Positions 6,723 to 15,623 of a stretch of 18,227 nucleotides of DNA are shown piece after piece (positions within the stretch are counted from its first letter, which is position 1; every line of letters begins with the position of its first letter). The position numbers and the translations under genes were made by a program. The notes beneath the pieces are model-generated. The model saw only the letters and a program-made list of their open reading frames with translations. It searched no databases and was not told where the DNA came from. This stretch comes from Nitrospina sp. (GTDB lineage Bacteria; Nitrospinota; Nitrospinia; Nitrospinales; Nitrospinaceae): NCBI GenBank assembly GCA_004357365.1, contig SMVT01000066.1:1-18227 (forward strand), in the 5' to 3' direction.

Positions 6723-6948
6723 GCTGTAAAAAACCTGTGCAATAACTATGATAAAAACATCCAAATTAAGGTATAATAAACCGCGTTAGAAACTATCCCC
6801 ACCTATCCACGGTGAAAGCCATAAAACGCATAGGTTACTCGGTCAGTTTTATCTTTATTTTTAATGATTTAGATGGCTTTCCCACATTTACACAGTCCCT
6901 ACTACTTCTACAAGATTTTAACTCTTAATTTTTAATTTATTGGATTAG
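6723..6948. other. dnaA-gyrB spacer; candidate oriC
   Basis: These 226 AT-rich bases contain two tandem near-matches to the DnaA box on the plus strand, CTATCCCCA (6793-6801) and CTATCCACG (6803-6811). Each matches TTATCCACA at 7 of 9 positions, and they lie one helical turn apart. Long A/T tracts follow to 6945 and could serve as an unwinding element. ATTTACACA near 6886 is a weaker match. The position beside dnaA is typical for oriC, but no consensus box is present, so the call is tentative. Confidence 0.35.
6772..6777 (+). promoter_or_regulatory. Consensus -10 upstream of gyrB
   Basis: A perfect TATAAT stands at 6772-6777. The -35 position (around 6749-6754, TGATAA) is poor. If used, it would give gyrB a leader of about 165 bases that runs through the putative DnaA boxes. 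Confidence 0.35.
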
Positions 6949-9552
6949 ATGGAAAGCGCTCAAAAAAAAGTTTACGACTCCTCCAAAATCAAAATTCTGG
7001 AAGGTCTGGAAGCGGTCCGGAAGCGTCCTGCCATGTACATCGGCGGCACCAATCAGGACGGACTCCATCACCTAGTTTACGAATTGGTCGACAACAGCGT
7101 GGACGAAGCGATCGGCGGATTTTGCACCGAGATCGAGGTTGTTCTGCATATCGACGATAGTGTGACGGTATCCGACAACGGCCGGGGGATCCCGGTGGAC
7201 ATTCATAAGGAAAAAAAGATTTCTGCCGCCGAGGTGGTGTTGACCGTCCTTCATGCCGGCGGTAAATTCGACCAGGACACTTACAAGGTTTCGGCGGGGC
7301 TCCATGGTGTCGGCGTTTCGGTGGTCAATGCCTTGTCGGAGACCCTGGATTTGGAAATCAAACGCGACAACCAAGTGTACCGGCAGAAATATGAGCGGGG
7401 CAAATCCTTGTTCCCGCTGGAAGTGGTGGGTAAAACCAACACTACCGGTACGCGGATTGTGTTCAAACCCGACGGTGATATTTTTTCAGAGATCAACTTC
7501 AGCTTTGATGTTCTCTCCAACCGTTTGCGGGAGTTGTCCTTTCTCAATAAGGGTCTTAAAATCCACATCCACGACGAGCGTGACGGTCGCAGCCATGATT
7601 TTCTGTATGAAGGCGGCATTGTGTCCTTTGTGGAGCATATTAATAAAAACAAAAAGGTTATTCATCCCAACCCGATTTACATCACCCGCGAAAGAGGAGA
7701 TTTTACCCTAGAGTTGTCGATGCAGTACAACGACACCTATACCGATGAAATTTTTACCTTTGTCAACAACGTGAACACCAAAGACGGCGGCACCCATCTC
7801 AGCGGCTATCGCTCAGCGTTGACCCGTACCATCAACAGCTATGCCGTGCAGAACGGCTATTTGAAAAATACAGGGGTTTCCCTTTCCGGCGACGACGTAC
7901 GAGAGGGACTGGTGGCGGTGTTGAGTATCAAGATTCCTGAGCCGCAATTCGAAGGCCAGACCAAAGGCAGGCTTGGCAACAGCGAAGTTAAAGGCATGGT
8001 CGAGCAGATCGTCAACGAAAAACTGGGCCGGGTCTTCGAGGAGGAGCCAGCTCTCGCTAAGGGCATCGTTGGCAAAGCCATCAGCGCGGCACAGGCGCGG
8101 GAAGCGGCCAAGAAGGCCAAGGACCTGGTGCGCCGCAAGAGTGCGCTGGAAATCAGCTCCCTGCCGGGCAAGCTGGCCGATTGCTCCGAGAAAGATCCCG
8201 CCCTCTCTGAATTGTATATTGTCGAGGGAGATTCTGCCGGCGGCTCCGCCAAACAGGGTCGCAACCGGAAGAACCAGGCCATCCTGCCGCTCAAAGGGAA
8301 AATCCTGAACGTTGAAAAAGCGCGCTACGACAAAATGATCAGCAGTGACGAGATTCGTGCCCTGATCACCGCCCTGGGTACCGGCATCGGGAAAACCGAT
8401 TTCAATATCGAGAAAATCCGTTACCACAAAATCATTATCATGACCGATGCCGATGTCGATGGCTCTCATATCCGCACTCTGCTGTTGACCTTCTTCTTCC
8501 GGCAGATGCTGCCGGTGATTGAGCGGGGCTATCTCTACATTGCCCAACCGCCGTTGTTCAAAGTGAAAAAGGGTAAATCGGAAAGATATGTAAAGGATGA
8601 AAAGGGGCTATCGCAGGTACTCGTGGAACAGGGCACCGACAAGCAGGAAGTTTTGATCGAGAATAAGGGCCCGGCGATATCCGGCAAAAAGCTGGTAGAC
8701 TTTATCAACCACCTGATTCGGTTTCGGGACTATTGCAACACCGTGGCGAAAAACAATATCCCGACGGAATTATTAAACGCTCTGGTCAACCTGGAGCTCG
8801 AACAGGACAGTTTCAAAACCCTCGATCAGACGCTGGCCCTGATTTCCGGCCTGATGAACCATCTCATCGCCAAGACCGAGAAAGACAAATTCGGCATCCG
8901 GGACAACCTGAAAAATATTCCGCTGGTCCTGAAAAACGGGCAGAAGCTAAGTGCTGAGGAGACGAAAGCGTTTAAAGCGTTCGGCGTCGACATGAAGCCT
9001 TGGGAAGAAAACGTCTATGTTGCCGAAACCGATCACGGTCAGGATAAAATCGAGATCGATCCGCTCATCAAGGATGTCGAGCTGGTCATCGATTATGATC
9101 CCGAAAAAGAACTGTACGAATTCACCTTGGCGGGGCATCGGCAGGGCCGGGACTTTCAGGTCAAAATCAACTCCAAGTTCATCGGATCGCCGCTGATTCA
9201 GAATCTGTTCGAGTTGTACCAGCCGCTGGCCACCTTGGACAAACCGCCGTTCACCCTGGTTCATAAAGACGATTCGATTCAGATCGATTCCAAGGAAGCC
9301 CTGCTGGCTGCGATCATGGAAGCGGGCAAATCCGGCTTGGCGATCCAGCGGTATAAAGGGCTGGGCGAGATGAACCCGAACCAGCTATGGGAAACCACGA
9401 TGGATCCCGAAACCCGCGTTCTGCTCCAGGTCCGCGCGGACGACTTTGTCGAACTGGAAGATTTGTTTTCCACGCTGATGGGGGATGCCGTGGAGCCCCG
9501 GCGCGCTTTCATCCAGAAGCACGCCCTGGACGTGAAAAACCTGGATATTTAA
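6949..9552 (+). CDS. gyrB: DNA gyrase subunit B
   Basis: This is a complete 867-residue GyrB, the ATPase subunit of gyrase, which with GyrA introduces negative supercoils. The GHKL ATPase domain has catalytic Glu45 in YELVDNSVDEAI, DNGRG (76-80), LHAGGKF (101-107) and the ATP lid GLHGVGVS (117-124). The TOPRIM domain has EGDSAGG from Glu426 and DADVD (500-504), which bind Mg2+. The length is well above the roughly 640 residues of the short form and above the 804 of E. coli. The extra sequence lies between TOPRIM and the conserved tail (about residues 545-765), as in Gram-negative long-form GyrB. The tail IQRYKGLGEMNPNQLWETTM and the C-terminal DI are intact. The ATG has no clear Shine-Dalgarno (ATTGGATTAG precedes it). 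gyrA follows after 30 bp. Confidence 0.98.
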   Translation: MESAQKKVYDSSKIKILEGLEAVRKRPAMYIGGTNQDGLHHLVYELVDNSVDEAIGGFCTEIEVVLHIDDSVTVSDNGRGIPVDIHKEKKISAAEVVLTVLHAGGKFDQDTYKVSAGLHGVGVSVVNALSETLDLEIKRDNQVYRQKYERGKSLFPLEVVGKTNTTGTRIVFKPDGDIFSEINFSFDVLSNRLRELSFLNKGLKIHIHDERDGRSHDFLYEGGIVSFVEHINKNKKVIHPNPIYITRERGDFTLELSMQYNDTYTDEIFTFVNNVNTKDGGTHLSGYRSALTRTINSYAVQNGYLKNTGVSLSGDDVREGLVAVLSIKIPEPQFEGQTKGRLGNSEVKGMVEQIVNEKLGRVFEEEPALAKGIVGKAISAAQAREAAKKAKDLVRRKSALEISSLPGKLADCSEKDPALSELYIVEGDSAGGSAKQGRNRKNQAILPLKGKILNVEKARYDKMISSDEIRALITALGTGIGKTDFNIEKIRYHKIIIMTDADVDGSHIRTLLLTFFFRQMLPVIERGYLYIAQPPLFKVKKGKSERYVKDEKGLSQVLVEQGTDKQEVLIENKGPAISGKKLVDFINHLIRFRDYCNTVAKNNIPTELLNALVNLELEQDSFKTLDQTLALISGLMNHLIAKTEKDKFGIRDNLKNIPLVLKNGQKLSAEETKAFKAFGVDMKPWEENVYVAETDHGQDKIEIDPLIKDVELVIDYDPEKELYEFTLAGHRQGRDFQVKINSKFIGSPLIQNLFELYQPLATLDKPPFTLVHKDDSIQIDSKEALLAAIMEAGKSGLAIQRYKGLGEMNPNQLWETTMDPETRVLLQVRADDFVELEDLFSTLMGDAVEPRRAFIQKHALDVKNLDI

Positions 9553-9582
9553 TTTCTTTCGCCCCGCCCGACACCAATCACT

Positions 9583-12000
9583 ATGAGCGAAATCATCGAG
9601 CTGATCAATATCGAAGACGAGATGCGGACTTCGTATCTCGATTACGCGATGAGCGTCATCATAGGGCGCGCTCTGCCCGACGTGCGCGACGGGCTCAAAC
9701 CGGTGCATCGCCGGATTTTGTACGCCATGCACGAGCAGAACAACACCTTCAATCGGCCGCGCAAAAAATCCGCCGCCATCGTCGGGGAAGTGCTGGGTAA
9801 ATTTCACCCGCACGGCGATACCGCCGTGTACGATGCCTTGGTGCGCATGGCGCAGGATTTCTCTCTGCGGTATCCCCTGATCGACGGCCAGGGCAATTTC
9901 GGTTCGGTCGACGGCGATTCCGCTGCGGCCATGCGATACACTGAAATCCGCATGCAGTCCATCACCCAGGAGTTGCTCGAAGACCTGGAGAAGAATACCG
10001 TAGCGTTTACGCCCAATTACGACGAGTCGCGCGAAGAGCCGACGGTGTTGCCCGCGACGTTTCCACAACTGCTGGTCAACGGTTCCTCCGGGATCGCCGT
10101 CGGCATGGCAACCAACATCCCCCCGCACAACCTGCGGGAAATCATCGACGCCGCCCTCCATTTGATCGATCACCCCAACTGCGTGATCGACGATCTCATT
10201 AAAATTGTTCCCGGTCCGGACTTTCCGACACGCGGCCTGGTCTACGGCACCAACGGCCTGCGCGCGGCCTACCATCGCGGCCGCGGCCAGATCAAGGTGC
10301 GCGCCCGGGTGGAGATCGAATCCAGCCCGAAAGGCGATCGGGAATACATCATCGTGCGGGAACTGCCGTTTCAGGTCAATAAAGCGCGGCTGGTGGAGAA
10401 AATCGCGCAACTGGTCCGCGATAAAAGACTGGAAGGCATCAGCGACCTGCGGGACGAATCCGACCGCGACGGCATTCGCGTGGTGATGGAGCTCAAGAGG
10501 GGCGCCAACTCGCAGGTGATCCTGAACACCCTTTACAAAAACACCCAGATGCAGGAGACCTTCGGCATCATCATGCTGGCCTTGGTGGGGCGCCAGCCTA
10601 AAGTCCTCAACCTGAAAGAGATCCTGCATCAGTTCGTGCTGTTCCGCCGGGAAATCGTCACGCGGCGCACCGAATTCGATCTGCAAAAGGCGCGGGATAA
10701 AGCACACCTGCTGGAAGGGCTCACCATCGCCCTTGACCATCTGGACGAGGTGGTGCAACTGATCCGCAACGCCAAAGACCCGGCGGAGGCGCGTGATGGT
10801 TTAATGAACCAGTTTGAGTTGTCCGAGGTGCAGGCGAAAGCCATTCTCGACATGCGCCTGCAACGGCTGACCGGTCTCGAACGCCAGAAAATCATCGACG
10901 AATTGGCGTCGGTGCGCAAGGATATCGCAGAGCTGGCAAACATTCTAACTCATGAAGACGTCAAGATGCAGATCATCCGCGACGAGTTGAAGCGCGTTCG
11001 CGACAAATACGGCGACGACCGCAAAACCGAGATCATTGAAACCGAGGAAGCGGAAATCGATATTGAAGACATGATCGCCGATGAGGACATGGTGGTCACC
11101 TACTCGCGCGGCGGGTACATCAAACGCCAGAGCACCGGCAACTATCGTGCCCAGAGACGCGGCGGTAAAGGCATCAAGGGTATGGCGGTGGTGGAGGAGG
11201 ACGTGGTGCACCAGTTGTTCGTCGCCTCCAACCTGGATACCCTGCTCGTCTTCACCAGCATCGGTAAGGTGCACTGGCTGAAGGTGTACAATATTCCGGA
11301 AGCGGGACGCACCGCCAAGGGCAAATCCATCGCCAACCTGCTGGCGTTGAAACCCAATGAGAAAATAGCCAGCATTCTTTCCGTCAAAACCTTCGAGAAC
11401 GACAAGTATGTGATCTGCGCTACCGAAAAAGGCGTCGTCAAGAAAACCTCTCTGATGGCTTACAGCAAGGCGCGGCAGGGAGGGATCATCGGGTTGACCC
11501 TCGATGAAGACGATCAGGTGATTTCCGCCAATATCAGCGACGGCCAGCAGGACGTCCTGCTGGCCACGCAGATGGGCATGTCGATCCGGTTCAAGGAAAC
11601 CGACGTCCGTCCGATCGGCCGAACAGGCCGTGGAGTTCAGGGCATCCGGTTCAAGGACAACGACAAGGTGGTCGGCGCCGAAATCGTGGAATCCGGCAAC
11701 ACCATCCTCACGGTGACCAGCAAGGGATACGGCAAACGCACCCAGCTGGAGGAATATCCGATGCAGGGCCGCGGCGGTCTGGGCGTCATCACCATCCGGT
11801 GCAACGACAAGATCGGAAAGGTGATCGGCATCGAACGGGTAACCGACACCGACGAATTGTTGATCGTCACCTCCACCGGCAATATCATTCGCATGGCAGC
11901 TAACGAGATTTCCATCATCGGCCGCAACACCCAGGGCGTTCGCCTGGCGCGCATGGCGGACGATACCCGTGTGGTCGGAGTGGAAAAATTTGTAGAATGA
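9583..12000 (+). CDS. gyrA: DNA gyrase subunit A
   Basis: This is a complete 805-residue GyrA, the cleavage-religation and DNA-wrapping subunit. The breakage-reunion domain has catalytic Tyr119 in AAAMRYTEIRM. The quinolone-resistance-determining region reads HPHGDTAVYDALVRMAQ, with Thr80 at the E. coli Ser83 position and Asp84 at Asp87. The C-terminal beta-pinwheel contains the GyrA box QRRGGKG (524-530), which separates gyrase from topoisomerase IV ParC. The start is fixed by the family N-terminus (IEDEMRTSYLDYAMSVI), but the 30-base gap after gyrB is C-rich and carries no Shine-Dalgarno. It is very likely co-transcribed with gyrB. Large open frames on the opposite strand are shadows. Confidence 0.98.
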   Translation: MSEIIELINIEDEMRTSYLDYAMSVIIGRALPDVRDGLKPVHRRILYAMHEQNNTFNRPRKKSAAIVGEVLGKFHPHGDTAVYDALVRMAQDFSLRYPLIDGQGNFGSVDGDSAAAMRYTEIRMQSITQELLEDLEKNTVAFTPNYDESREEPTVLPATFPQLLVNGSSGIAVGMATNIPPHNLREIIDAALHLIDHPNCVIDDLIKIVPGPDFPTRGLVYGTNGLRAAYHRGRGQIKVRARVEIESSPKGDREYIIVRELPFQVNKARLVEKIAQLVRDKRLEGISDLRDESDRDGIRVVMELKRGANSQVILNTLYKNTQMQETFGIIMLALVGRQPKVLNLKEILHQFVLFRREIVTRRTEFDLQKARDKAHLLEGLTIALDHLDEVVQLIRNAKDPAEARDGLMNQFELSEVQAKAILDMRLQRLTGLERQKIIDELASVRKDIAELANILTHEDVKMQIIRDELKRVRDKYGDDRKTEIIETEEAEIDIEDMIADEDMVVTYSRGGYIKRQSTGNYRAQRRGGKGIKGMAVVEEDVVHQLFVASNLDTLLVFTSIGKVHWLKVYNIPEAGRTAKGKSIANLLALKPNEKIASILSVKTFENDKYVICATEKGVVKKTSLMAYSKARQGGIIGLTLDEDDQVISANISDGQQDVLLATQMGMSIRFKETDVRPIGRTGRGVQGIRFKDNDKVVGAEIVESGNTILTVTSKGYGKRTQLEEYPMQGRGGLGVITIRCNDKIGKVIGIERVTDTDELLIVTSTGNIIRMAANEISIIGRNTQGVRLARMADDTRVVGVEKFVE

Positions 12001-12107
12001 TCCCGTCAAAACCCACCCCACCTGTATCCTCCCCGTAGTAAGGGAAGGACTGTTTAAGGCCCGGCACTATCCAGGGGCTTCCTTGGTACCGAGAGAAGGA
12101 AACACAC
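12001..12107. other. Short gap between gyrA and the TPR lipoprotein
   Basis: These 107 bases hold only the lipoprotein Shine-Dalgarno at the right end. No clear terminator or promoter was identified, so read-through from gyrBA is possible. Confidence 0.5.
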
Positions 12108-12956
12108 GTGTTCTTAAAACTCCGAAACCCAGTCGTTTTATATATCGCGGTGTATCTTCTGCTCCTGTGGGGTTGCAGCGATTCGCGCGCCGACCAACTG
12201 TTGCTGAAAGCCAGCGAAGAATGGGTGCAGGGCCGCAATCACAGCGCCATCGAGCTGTTCAACGCGGTGCTGGAGATCGCCCCCTCCGGACCCCAGGCCG
12301 AGGAATCCCTGTACCGGCTGGGCGAGATTTATTATTTCGGATTGGGGGAGACGGGCAAGGCGATCAATTATTTTCAGGAAGTGGTCACCATCCGTCCGCG
12401 CGGCCCATTCGCTTACGGCGCGCAAAAATATATCGCGGAAATCGTGGAGCTCAACTTTCGCGACCTCAACCAGGCCATCATCGAATACCAGAAGCTGATC
12501 CACGAATACAAAAAACCGGAAGAACACCCCGAACAGCAGTTCCGCATCGCCGCCATCTATTTCAAAAAGCACAACTACGAACAGGCGCTCGTGGAGTTCG
12601 GCATCCTGGTGGAAAGCTACCCCAGTAACCCATGGTCCGAGGAAGCGTATTTGCGCATTGCGGAAATCACGCACAACCTGGACCGCTGTGGCGATGCCCG
12701 GGAAACGTATTCCCAGTTCCGGGTGGTCTACCCGCAAAGTTCTTTCCGTGGAGAGATGGAGTTTGTCATGGCCTCCTGCCTGGAGGAGGAGGGCAAACTG
12801 AAGCTGGCCTATAACCGGTTCAAAGGCCTGGAAGGCGAATACAAATATCCCGCATTGCTGAAAATGAAACTGGAAGGCATCGAAGGCCGCATCAAAAAGG
12901 GCGGCAAAAGCAAACGTAAAATCCCCAAACGTTACCGGAGACAAACCAAAAATTAA
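12108..12956 (+). CDS. TPR-type outer-membrane-assembly-like lipoprotein
   Basis: This is 282 residues from a GTG start with AAGGA 7 bases upstream (12096-12100). Residues 1-22 are a lipoprotein signal; the lipobox is LLWGC with Cys23, and Trp at the -2 position is unusual. The mature protein is a series of 34-residue-like helical repeats (WVQGRNHSAIELFNAVLEIAP, with later copies around residues 75, 115, 150 and 190) of TPR type. It ends in a strongly basic tail (KKGGKSKRKIPKRYRRQTKN). The pattern fits the BamD/YbgF/CpoB group of periplasmic TPR proteins, but no diagnostic motif allows a choice. Its stop overlaps the serS start (TAATG), so the two are co-translated, an arrangement with no obvious functional reason. 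Confidence 0.85.
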   Translation: MFLKLRNPVVLYIAVYLLLLWGCSDSRADQLLLKASEEWVQGRNHSAIELFNAVLEIAPSGPQAEESLYRLGEIYYFGLGETGKAINYFQEVVTIRPRGPFAYGAQKYIAEIVELNFRDLNQAIIEYQKLIHEYKKPEEHPEQQFRIAAIYFKKHNYEQALVEFGILVESYPSNPWSEEAYLRIAEITHNLDRCGDARETYSQFRVVYPQSSFRGEMEFVMASCLEEEGKLKLAYNRFKGLEGEYKYPALLKMKLEGIEGRIKKGGKSKRKIPKRYRRQTKN

Positions 12957-14236
12957 TGCTGGATATCAAATCGATCAGGGAAAATACAGCATATGTTAAA
13001 ATTCAGCTGAACCGTCGCGGTCCCGGAACCTCGGCGGACCTGGACCGGTTGATCACCCTCGACGCCCAACGCCGGGACGCCCTCAGCAAATCCCAGACCC
13101 TTAAGAAACAAAAGAAAACCCTGTCGGCGGAAGTCGGCAAACTCAAAAAACAGGGGCAGAACGCCGACGCCCTCATGGCAGAGGTCAAACAGCTCAACGA
13201 CGAGATCAGAGAGTGGGACGACAAATCCGCCGATCTCGAAGAGCAGGTCCGCACCACCCTCCTCAATATTCCCAACCTGCCCAGCGAAAGCGCGCCCCAA
13301 GGCTCTGACGAGTCCCATAACGTGGAGATTCGGCAATGGGGCGAGAAGCCGCAATTCGACTTCAAGCCGAAGAATCATCTGAAATTAGGCGAGGCTTTGG
13401 GACTGCTCGATCTGAAACGCGCCGCCAAAATTGCCGGCGCGCGGTTCGCGGTGTTCAGAGGACAGGGTGCCGCCCTGCTCCGCGCCCTCATCCAGTTCAT
13501 GCTCGATACCCAGACGCGCGAAAACGGCTACGAGGAACTCTATCCGCCGGTGCTGGTCAACGCAGACAGCCTGCGGGGCACCGGCCAGCTCCCCAAGTTT
13601 GAAGAAGACCTGTTCAAACTGCGCGACGACGAGTTGTTCCTCATCCCCACGGCGGAAGTGCCGGTCACCAATTACCACCGCGACGAAATTCTGCCAGAGG
13701 AATCGCTGCCGGTGAAATACGCCGCTTACACGCTGTGTTTCCGGCGCGAGGCGGGGTCTTACGGCAAAGACACCCAGGGCATCATCCGGCAACACCAGTT
13801 CGATAAGGTCGAGCTGGTGCAGTTCGTTCACCCGGACCGTTCTTACGACGCACTGGCAACACTGGTGACGCATGCCGAGTCGATCTTGCAGAAACTCAAC
13901 CTGCATTACCGGGTGGTCAACCTGTGCGCTGGCGACCTCGGATTTTCCGCCGCCCAGACGTACGATCTCGAAGTCTGGCTTCCCGGCCAGAACACCTATC
14001 GGGAAATATCCTCGTGCAGCAACTTCACCGACTACCAGGCGCGCAGAGCCAAGATCCGGTACAAAAGCAAAGAAGGCGGTAAACCGGAGCTGGTGCACAC
14101 GCTCAACGGTTCGGGTCTGGCGGCGGGCCGCCTGTTTGTCGCCGTGCTCGAAAATTATCAGCAGGCCGACGGCACCCTTCGTGTCCCCGAACCCCTGCGC
14201 CGTTATATGGACGGGCTGGAAGTCATCGGTTCCTAA
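12956..14236 (+). CDS. serS: Seryl-tRNA synthetase
   Basis: This is a complete 426-residue class II SerRS, which attaches serine to tRNA-Ser and also serves selenocysteine tRNA where that exists. The N-terminal 110 residues form the long antiparallel coiled-coil arm (TLKKQKKTLSAEVGKLKKQ and onward) that reads the tRNA-Ser variable arm. The catalytic domain has the TAE serine-binding motif (232-234), motif 2 FRREAGSYGKDTQG from residue 262 and motif 3 NGSGLAAGRLFVAVLENYQ near the C-terminus. The ATG overlaps the lipoprotein stop; the only GGAG is 15 bases upstream, so initiation probably depends on coupling. All four tRNA-Ser species follow immediately downstream, which is notable. Confidence 0.98.
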   Translation: MLDIKSIRENTAYVKIQLNRRGPGTSADLDRLITLDAQRRDALSKSQTLKKQKKTLSAEVGKLKKQGQNADALMAEVKQLNDEIREWDDKSADLEEQVRTTLLNIPNLPSESAPQGSDESHNVEIRQWGEKPQFDFKPKNHLKLGEALGLLDLKRAAKIAGARFAVFRGQGAALLRALIQFMLDTQTRENGYEELYPPVLVNADSLRGTGQLPKFEEDLFKLRDDELFLIPTAEVPVTNYHRDEILPEESLPVKYAAYTLCFRREAGSYGKDTQGIIRQHQFDKVELVQFVHPDRSYDALATLVTHAESILQKLNLHYRVVNLCAGDLGFSAAQTYDLEVWLPGQNTYREISSCSNFTDYQARRAKIRYKSKEGGKPELVHTLNGSGLAAGRLFVAVLENYQQADGTLRVPEPLRRYMDGLEVIGS

Positions 14237-14340
14237 GGCCCGGCCCTCTGACGCTCCTGCCCGGAGGGGGGACTGGCTGACCGTTATCGGCAAGCGTATA
14301 TCGTTGGGCGCAGTTTAAATAGGTTCAACGCAACGCTGGC
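14237..14340 (+). repeat. tRNA-trailer repeat, copy 1
   Basis: It begins directly after the serS stop. It has a short CTCC/GGAG hairpin (near 14254-14266) and then the core CTGGCTGACCGTT...GGCAAG...TCGTTGGGCGCAG (14273-14313). It ends in AACGCTGG. The core matches the copies near 14841 and 16153. No tRNA precedes this copy. Confidence 0.7.
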
Positions 14341-14386
14341 CCCAGCCCGCCCTTGAACTTTGGCCGGGAACACGGTACATTTCCCT

Positions 14387-14497
14387 TTGACGGTCAGAGA
14401 GACTCATGGGGCGCGATTCAAGGGTTTTAAGTTACCCGCGGCGGTTCTCCGCCCAGCGGCACGCTGGCCTGCGGAGGTTCTCCGCTGGATACGCCGG
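14387..14497 (+). repeat. tRNA-trailer repeat, copy 2 (diverged)
   Basis: The core is TTTGACGGTCAGAGAGACTC followed by GGGGCGCGATTCAAGG (14387-14425). Downstream are the hairpins GGCGG-TTCT-CCGCC (14440-14453), CAGCG-GCA-CGCTG and GCGGAG-GTT-CTCCGC (14471-14485). The last has a counterpart GCGGCG-ATT-CGCCGC in the copy near 16226, with an A-T to C-G compensatory change. It precedes tRNA-Ser(UGA). Confidence 0.6.
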
Positions 14498-14502
14498 AAT
14501 AT

Positions 14503-14588
14503 GGAGGGATGGCCGAGTGGTTTAAGGCGGCGGTCTTGAAAACCGTTGTACGAAAGTACCGTGGGTTCGAATCCTACTCCCTCCGCCA
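14503..14588 (+). tRNA. tRNA-Ser (anticodon UGA)
   Basis: The acceptor stem GGAGGGA/TCCCTCC, a long variable arm and the T-loop TTCGAAT are intact. The anticodon loop CTTGAAA lies between GCGGT and ACCGT, giving UGA, which reads UCA, UCG and UCU. The discriminator is G73 and CCA is encoded (14586-14588). The CCA also forms the start of a downstream hairpin CCAGCG-TGA-CGCTGG. Confidence 0.97.
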
Positions 14589-14650
14589 GCGTGACGCTGG
14601 ACCCAAATTTGCTGACCGTTGACGGCAATTGAGATTCTTGGGCGAAAAAA
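14586..14650 (+). repeat. tRNA-trailer repeat, copy 3
   Basis: It starts with the CCAGCG-TGA-CGCTGG hairpin that includes the tRNA CCA. The core GCTGACCGTTGACGGCAA followed by TTGAGATTCTTGGGCG (14611-14644) comes next. It is joined directly to a CCTCCCC palindromic element. Confidence 0.7.
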
Positions 14651-14652
14651 GT

Positions 14653-14695
14653 ATCCCTCCCCTTATAAAAGGGGAGGCAAGGTGGGGTTGATAAC
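14653..14695. repeat. CCTCCCC/GGGGAGG palindromic element, copy 1
   Basis: The stem CCTCCCCTT (14656-14664) pairs with AAGGGGAGG (14669-14677) around ATAA, followed by GGTGGGGTTGATAAC. A second copy stands at 15960-16002. Both copies sit between a trailer repeat and a tRNA-Ser gene. Elements of this type are dispersed in many bacterial genomes. Confidence 0.75.
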
Positions 14696-14728
14696 AGTTC
14701 CTTATCCTTGGTGTCCCACAATCAAAAC

Positions 14729-14930
<202 letters not shown>

Positions 14931-14943
14931 AGGAGCGTTATTT

Positions 14944-15603
14944 ATGAAAAATATAATCTTTTTTATTTTTATAGGGTTGATGGTCATCGCCGGGTGCGGC
15001 GAGGCGCCGGACCGCAAGATCGAGGGCGCGGTGGACGTCTCCCAAACCGGCATCACCGGCCGGAAACTCACGGAGGGCTCTGCGACGAAAGCCGCGCCGC
15101 CGTTGACCGATCAGCAGTTGGCCGAGGGATTGGGGCGCGATATCGACGGTCATCCGCCCATCACCGAGGACCAGAAAAACGTCCAGCGCGAAATATTCGT
15201 TCCGAAAAGTGTTGCAGGCAAATGGAAAGCGGTTAAAATACTGGTCCGCGACAAATCGGATGAAGAACGCAACCACATGCAGACGGTCGACTTGGGATCG
15301 TCGTTTCCACTCGGCGACAGCGGCATCACCGTCAGTGCCGGTGAGTTTTTTCCGAATTTTGTGCTGGACCAGACCCGCTACACCTCGATGAACAACACAC
15401 TGGACAACCCGGCGATCCATCTGGTGATCACCGAAAACGGCAAGGAGATTTACAACGGCTGGACGTTTGCCAAGTATCCTGGACTTTACGCGTTCGAACA
15501 CGAACGCTACAGTCTGCAGTTAATGGATTTTATTCCCACGCCGACCAAGTTAGTGGTTGGGATGCCACCTTTCGACAGGCTCAGGGTGACAGGGATCGAA
15601 TAA
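14944..15603 (+). CDS. DUF2155-like lipoprotein with repeat-derived C-terminus
   Basis: This is 219 residues from the ATG at 14944, with AGGAG (14931-14935) 8 bases upstream. That ribosome binding site abuts a trailer repeat. The signal ends at the lipobox VIAGC, Cys18. After a low-complexity linker the body (residues about 90-200) includes GKWKAVKILVRDKS and a segment ending EIYNGWTFAKYPGLYAFEHE. This resembles the DUF2155 pattern of a beta domain with a GW-x-F-A...P...HP-Y motif. DUF2155 proteins are small envelope proteins of unknown role; the assignment is from memory. The last 12 residues, PPFDRLRVTGIE, are translated from a common dispersed DNA repeat (15568-15594), so the original C-terminus was probably replaced or extended. 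The tRNA-Arg gene begins 20 bases later. Confidence 0.8.
   Translation: MKNIIFFIFIGLMVIAGCGEAPDRKIEGAVDVSQTGITGRKLTEGSATKAAPPLTDQQLAEGLGRDIDGHPPITEDQKNVQREIFVPKSVAGKWKAVKILVRDKSDEERNHMQTVDLGSSFPLGDSGITVSAGEFFPNFVLDQTRYTSMNNTLDNPAIHLVITENGKEIYNGWTFAKYPGLYAFEHERYSLQLMDFIPTPTKLVVGMPPFDRLRVTGIE
15568..15594. repeat. TTCGACAGGCTCAGGG-type dispersed repeat
   Basis: The sequence TTCGACAGGCTCAGGGTGAC with flanking CCT and AGGG is a short dispersed repeat seen in many bacterial genomes; its translation is the familiar FD(R/K)LRVT peptide. Here it lies inside the 3' end of the lipoprotein gene. Confidence 0.7.
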
Positions 15604-15623
15604 TAGATACTTAAAAATTTAAT

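Noticed and set aside
7813..8547. A 244-codon minus-strand frame within gyrB.
   Set aside because: It lies wholly antisense to conserved TOPRIM-region coding sequence and has no recognisable domain.
9385..12021. Long open frames on the minus strand across gyrA (up to 457 codons).
   Set aside because: They are antisense to an unambiguous gyrA, have His/Asp/Val-rich low-complexity translations typical of shadows in GC-rich genes, and match no family.
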